From positions 5,508,635 through 5,572,634 of the forward strand of contig JAJEKV010000033.1 of NCBI GenBank assembly GCA_021234155.1: DNA of 64,000 bases, in the 5' to 3' direction. Shown here in pieces: positions 61,120-64,000 of the stretch. This stretch comes from Isoetes taiwanensis (taxonomy: Eukaryota > Streptophyta > Lycopodiopsida > Isoetales > Isoetaceae). Each line of letters opens with the position of its first letter. The stretch's first letter is position 1. Below the pieces are notes generated by a model. The model was not told the DNA's origin. It worked only from the letters and a program-made list of their open reading frames with translations, and did not search any database. The position numbers were made by a program, and so were the translations under genes.

Positions 61120-63200
61120 TTTATTTTAACGTCCACGGAGGCGAGGCCTATGAGACAAGACATGCGAGAGAAACAGGCAAAGAAGCCAAAAACCCCAACA
61201 CCAAAACAAACAATGTAAGCATGCGGTAGAACCCTACTACCGGGATGAAAAAACCCCCACTTGGGAGGAAAAACCCTAACAGTGGGCTCTCAAATACCAT
61301 GCCCAGAAGAAGAGCAAGTCCGGCCGGCCGAAATCTGCGGGATGTAAGCTCCCGGTCGCTACCATAGGTGATGCGATGGCGATGTAGCGGTGTGTCGAGC
61401 ATCTAAGATCGGTGTGCCTTTGCTGCCGGACACGGGCATATCTTTTGGGCCTTCTTTGGAGGGCATGGTACTCATCCTCTATCACGTGCATCTCACAACA
61501 ACGACATATCCTCTCCTCCCTAGGGATCTCGTGTGCCGCCATTCCCCCACGACTGTTTCAATTCTCGAGGTAATGGGAACCCGTCCTTATGGCAGCAATA
61601 GCTCTCCGTTTCTTCACAGAGATGTGTGCTTTCAAGGCACCGATGGGGTCCATGCTCAAGGCGGGATTAATCGGCGTGATAGTGCTCTGTCTTGGGCTTT
61701 GCAAGAGTAGAGGCATCCCACGGGGTGGCAGCATAGCCCCGCATCCAATTGCCCATTCAGCATCGAGAATGCCGGTGCCACCATCGTTGGTAATTCATAG
61801 ACCACCTCCTAAACCATCCCGATGCGATTGCTCGTGCCATACCCTCTTGCATTTGGGGGCCCCTGCGTTAACAACCGCGGCTTTTTGTGGGGGCAAGCGA
61901 TGCTCATCCATCCCATCCACCTTATGGAAGCAAGTAAGATACTGCGCATAGCGAATCTTTGTAAAAGCGTAACCCGTCTCATACAACAAAATCGATCACG
62001 ATGCGGTGTCCTTCACTCCCAAGCTATATGTCAAGAAAGCTTTTACGCACCCTTTCCAACCTATCCCCGTGTTTTTGCTAAGCTTTGGGCCCCAAACCTC
62101 CACCCCATATAGCGGCACCGGCTCGACCAAAGCCCTAAAGAGGTGTGCTCTCCTCGCCAAATCCGATCCAGAGATCTATCCCAAGAACACGCGTTTTTAA
62201 TCGCATATAAAGCCTTCCACACTGACCGGCTCTCCTCTCCACACACTCATCCCACGGCATGTTAGTAGTGAAATCAATTCCCGGATACTTGAAGCTCGCA
62301 CCATCTCCACTTCGTCCCCGTAATATAACTCAGGGATAGGGTGTTGCGAGGACGAGGATCGTGAGAAGCTTAGTTTTGTGCAAGTTCTTTGTCATTCCCG
62401 TTGCCCCACGTAACCCATCGAGGGCATCCAAATCTTCTTTGCATACTGGCGGCCGTATGGGCTAGCAAAGCTACATCATCCGCATATAGTAAGCGGCTCA
62501 CGAGGTCGCCCCCGAGATAATTGCACCCGGCTCCCCATGGTGCCGCATCCACGTCTCCAAGCTATCAATGTACAACCCAAAAGCGTTGGAGACAACGGGC
62601 AGCCCGCTTAACTCCCATAGTGCTAGCTACCCGTCGATCTTCATAAGGCGGCAAAAGCATAAATCCCATCATAAAGGCTGGTGCACCCCGATACGCAACT
62701 CTGTGGAACTTCGCAATTCTTGCAACCTCACGCCCACAAACATGTCTCGGGGGACGGTATCATATGCACGATCTTAAAATCTACAAAGCAAACAATACAA
62801 GTCTGTCATTAAGCATTCGGCTTGCCTCCATCAATACTCTCAAAGTGAAGATATGGTATGATGGGTGGTGGCTTAAAAGCTTTGCCCGCCAATTGCCGCA
62901 TCCACGCCTCCTCGGCCCACTTAGTGAGTTTCTTCTCCACCACCCCGCCGGGAGCTTTGCAAGCGGCGAGCTTACCATAATCATCCGGTAATTCGTCGGC
63001 TCATCAGGTATTACCGGTTTATGCAGGAACAACCTTACTAACCATCCACTCCTGAGGGAGCCCCTCGCTCAGAGCTTGGTTAATGATCACCGTCAGGGGC
63101 CCCACCACAGATGGGCCACCCCATTTCAACAGCTCGGCTTGCAGCCCCTGTAAATCCTTTGCCTTGCCATTCGCCAGATGCCTGAGACCCTGAGGCCGGA
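61120..63200 (-). mobile_element. LINE G, 5'-truncated and heavily decayed
   Basis: About 2.1 kb on minus, GC-rich compared with A-F. Pieces in order: H-L-A-N-G-K-A-K-D-L-Q-G and L-L-K-W-G-G-P (63190-63019), N-Y-R-M-I-M-V-S-S (62990), L-L-Y-A-D-D-V-A-L-L (62480), R-I-C-R-C-C then H-V-I-E-D-E-Y-H (61510), then tail and GGAA tract. Many small indels break every frame. The endonuclease and ORF1 are absent. Confidence 0.8.
61131..61156 (-). other. LINE G 3'-terminal nested hairpin
   Basis: Outer GTCC (61131-61134) with AGAC (61153-61156), its imperfect pair being G-U on the sense strand. Inner AGGC (61139-61142) with GCCT (61146-61149), 3-nt loop. Confidence 0.65.
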
Positions 63201-63270
63201 AAAGGACAGCATGAAAGAAACGCCAAATTGGCCAAACCAAGCAGGAAGAAGCCCCTCCCCTGCCTGGAAA

Positions 63271-63452
63271 CAATTCAAAGAGAAAGAGGTACTGCTGAGA
63301 GAGAAGAGGAAGCGCCGATGAGATGTTGATGCAGAAACGCGCCTAAAATAGCGAACTCCCAACCAGAATGGGCATGCGCCGCCCGCATGCATGCAAGACA
63401 TGCATGCTCGTCCCATTCTAGAATGGCGATCCGATGTCTCGGATCGATGGGA
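63271..63452. repeat. ~175-bp direct repeat, right copy
   Basis: Second copy of 60838-61012 with small substitutions and indels. It begins about 70 bp right of the last recognisable LINE G coding sequence. Confidence 0.85.
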
Positions 63453-63472
63453 TTTAAGTAGTGGAAAATCAC

Positions 63473-64000
63473 TCTAACTATTGTGTTGAGATCCCCTCTT
63501 AACAGTCGTAAGGGGTGGAATATAAACAATTTATCTTTGGTGGTTTCTAAAAGTGCTCTTTTGGCAAAGTCGTAATGTTGGTGGTTTTGGATTTTATTTT
63601 TTTTTGGGTTTCCCCTAATGGGGCAAACCCTCGCCCATGTGGGTTTGTGGCATATTCCAGGTATATACTAGTGTATGCCTAAAATATGCTAATAGCTGCT
63701 CCAAACCCATTATTGGCTGTAAACTGGCGGTCATTTCTGTTGCTGGGCAGCCACTCTGGAAACCGGCTAACCGGTGTTCTGGCGATGGTGGCTGATGTAG
63801 CTCCAGCTTCTTTCTAGGTCCTTAGCTGCACAAAGACCGCTCAGCTAGCTGCACTCTTGGGTTCTTGGGCTCTGATCACGATCAATCCAAAAATAAAAGA
63901 GCCCATCTCAGTACCGCAGATATATTTTGTGATGGTTGTAGATTTTCCCCTTTCTATTACGGCTCAAGATAATGGAAAGCAACGAGCTCAAGAAACATCG
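63473..64000. repeat. Dispersed repeat, copy 2, cut by window edge
   Basis: Matches 52945-53455 from CTAACTATTGTGTTGAG to the window end. Because the window stops here, I cannot tell whether the HAK/PDR fragments found beyond copy 1 also follow copy 2. Confidence 0.8.

Noticed and set aside
52945-64000. A complete LTR retrotransposon bounded by the 53 kb and 63.5 kb repeats
   Set aside because: No gag, protease, integrase or LTR-type RT lies between them, and one copy is cut by the window edge. Left as repeats of unknown class.

Overview
This window is nuclear DNA of a land plant with a repeat-rich genome. Host genes on the minus strand are a complete ten-exon SUMO-activating enzyme subunit SAE1 (49522-52844) and a single-exon PHD-finger/GNAT protein of the IDM1/ROS4 type (42361-43836). 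Fragments of a HAK/KUP potassium transporter, a PDR-type ABCG transporter and the mitochondrial branched-chain dehydrogenase E2 also point to a plant. The LINE families are unusual for flowering plants, so a fern or other seed-free plant is my guess, not a demonstrated fact.

Layout: 1-5.1 kb has no recognisable gene, only short repeats and a probable LINE tail in a (GATA)n tract. 5.1-9.1 kb holds remains of a PIF/Harbinger transposon (HARBI1-like transposase on minus, possible partner ORF on plus). 9.3-32.0 kb is a head-to-tail array of five nearly full-length LINEs, here called E, D, C, B and A from left to right, all on minus and separated by long (GA)n tracts, plus two short LINE tails between E and D. 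32.9-36.2 kb is a plus-strand LINE (F) ending in (TTA)n, with a 555-bp in-frame internal duplication. 36.2-54 kb is the gene-bearing part: hypothetical protein, unidentified exons, PHD-GNAT gene, an array of palindromes, SAE1. 53.5-53.9 kb is a chimera of HAK/KUP and PDR transporter exons. 54.7-59.7 kb is a second PIF/Harbinger element whose transposase and Myb/SANT ORFs enclose intron-bearing BCKDH-E2 exons. 60.4-64 kb is a GC-rich complex of direct repeats around a decayed LINE (G) ending in (GGAA)n.

The most interesting system is the LINE group. (1) Every tail whose flank is visible abuts a simple-sequence repeat, which implies microsatellite-targeted insertion and explains the array. (2) In all five array copies ORF1 is separated from ORF2 by one in-frame TAG followed by G, with no AUG before the endonuclease N-terminus, which suggests stop-codon readthrough. 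(3) The 3' end carries a nested hairpin; across families its sequence changes but pairing is kept, and nearly all departures from perfect pairing are G-U wobbles only on the LINE sense strand. (4) The ORF1 ATG lies within about 20 nt of the microsatellite, so there is essentially no 5' UTR and the (TC)n target may act as promoter. No LINE copy here is intact through ORF2; C has an intact ORF1.
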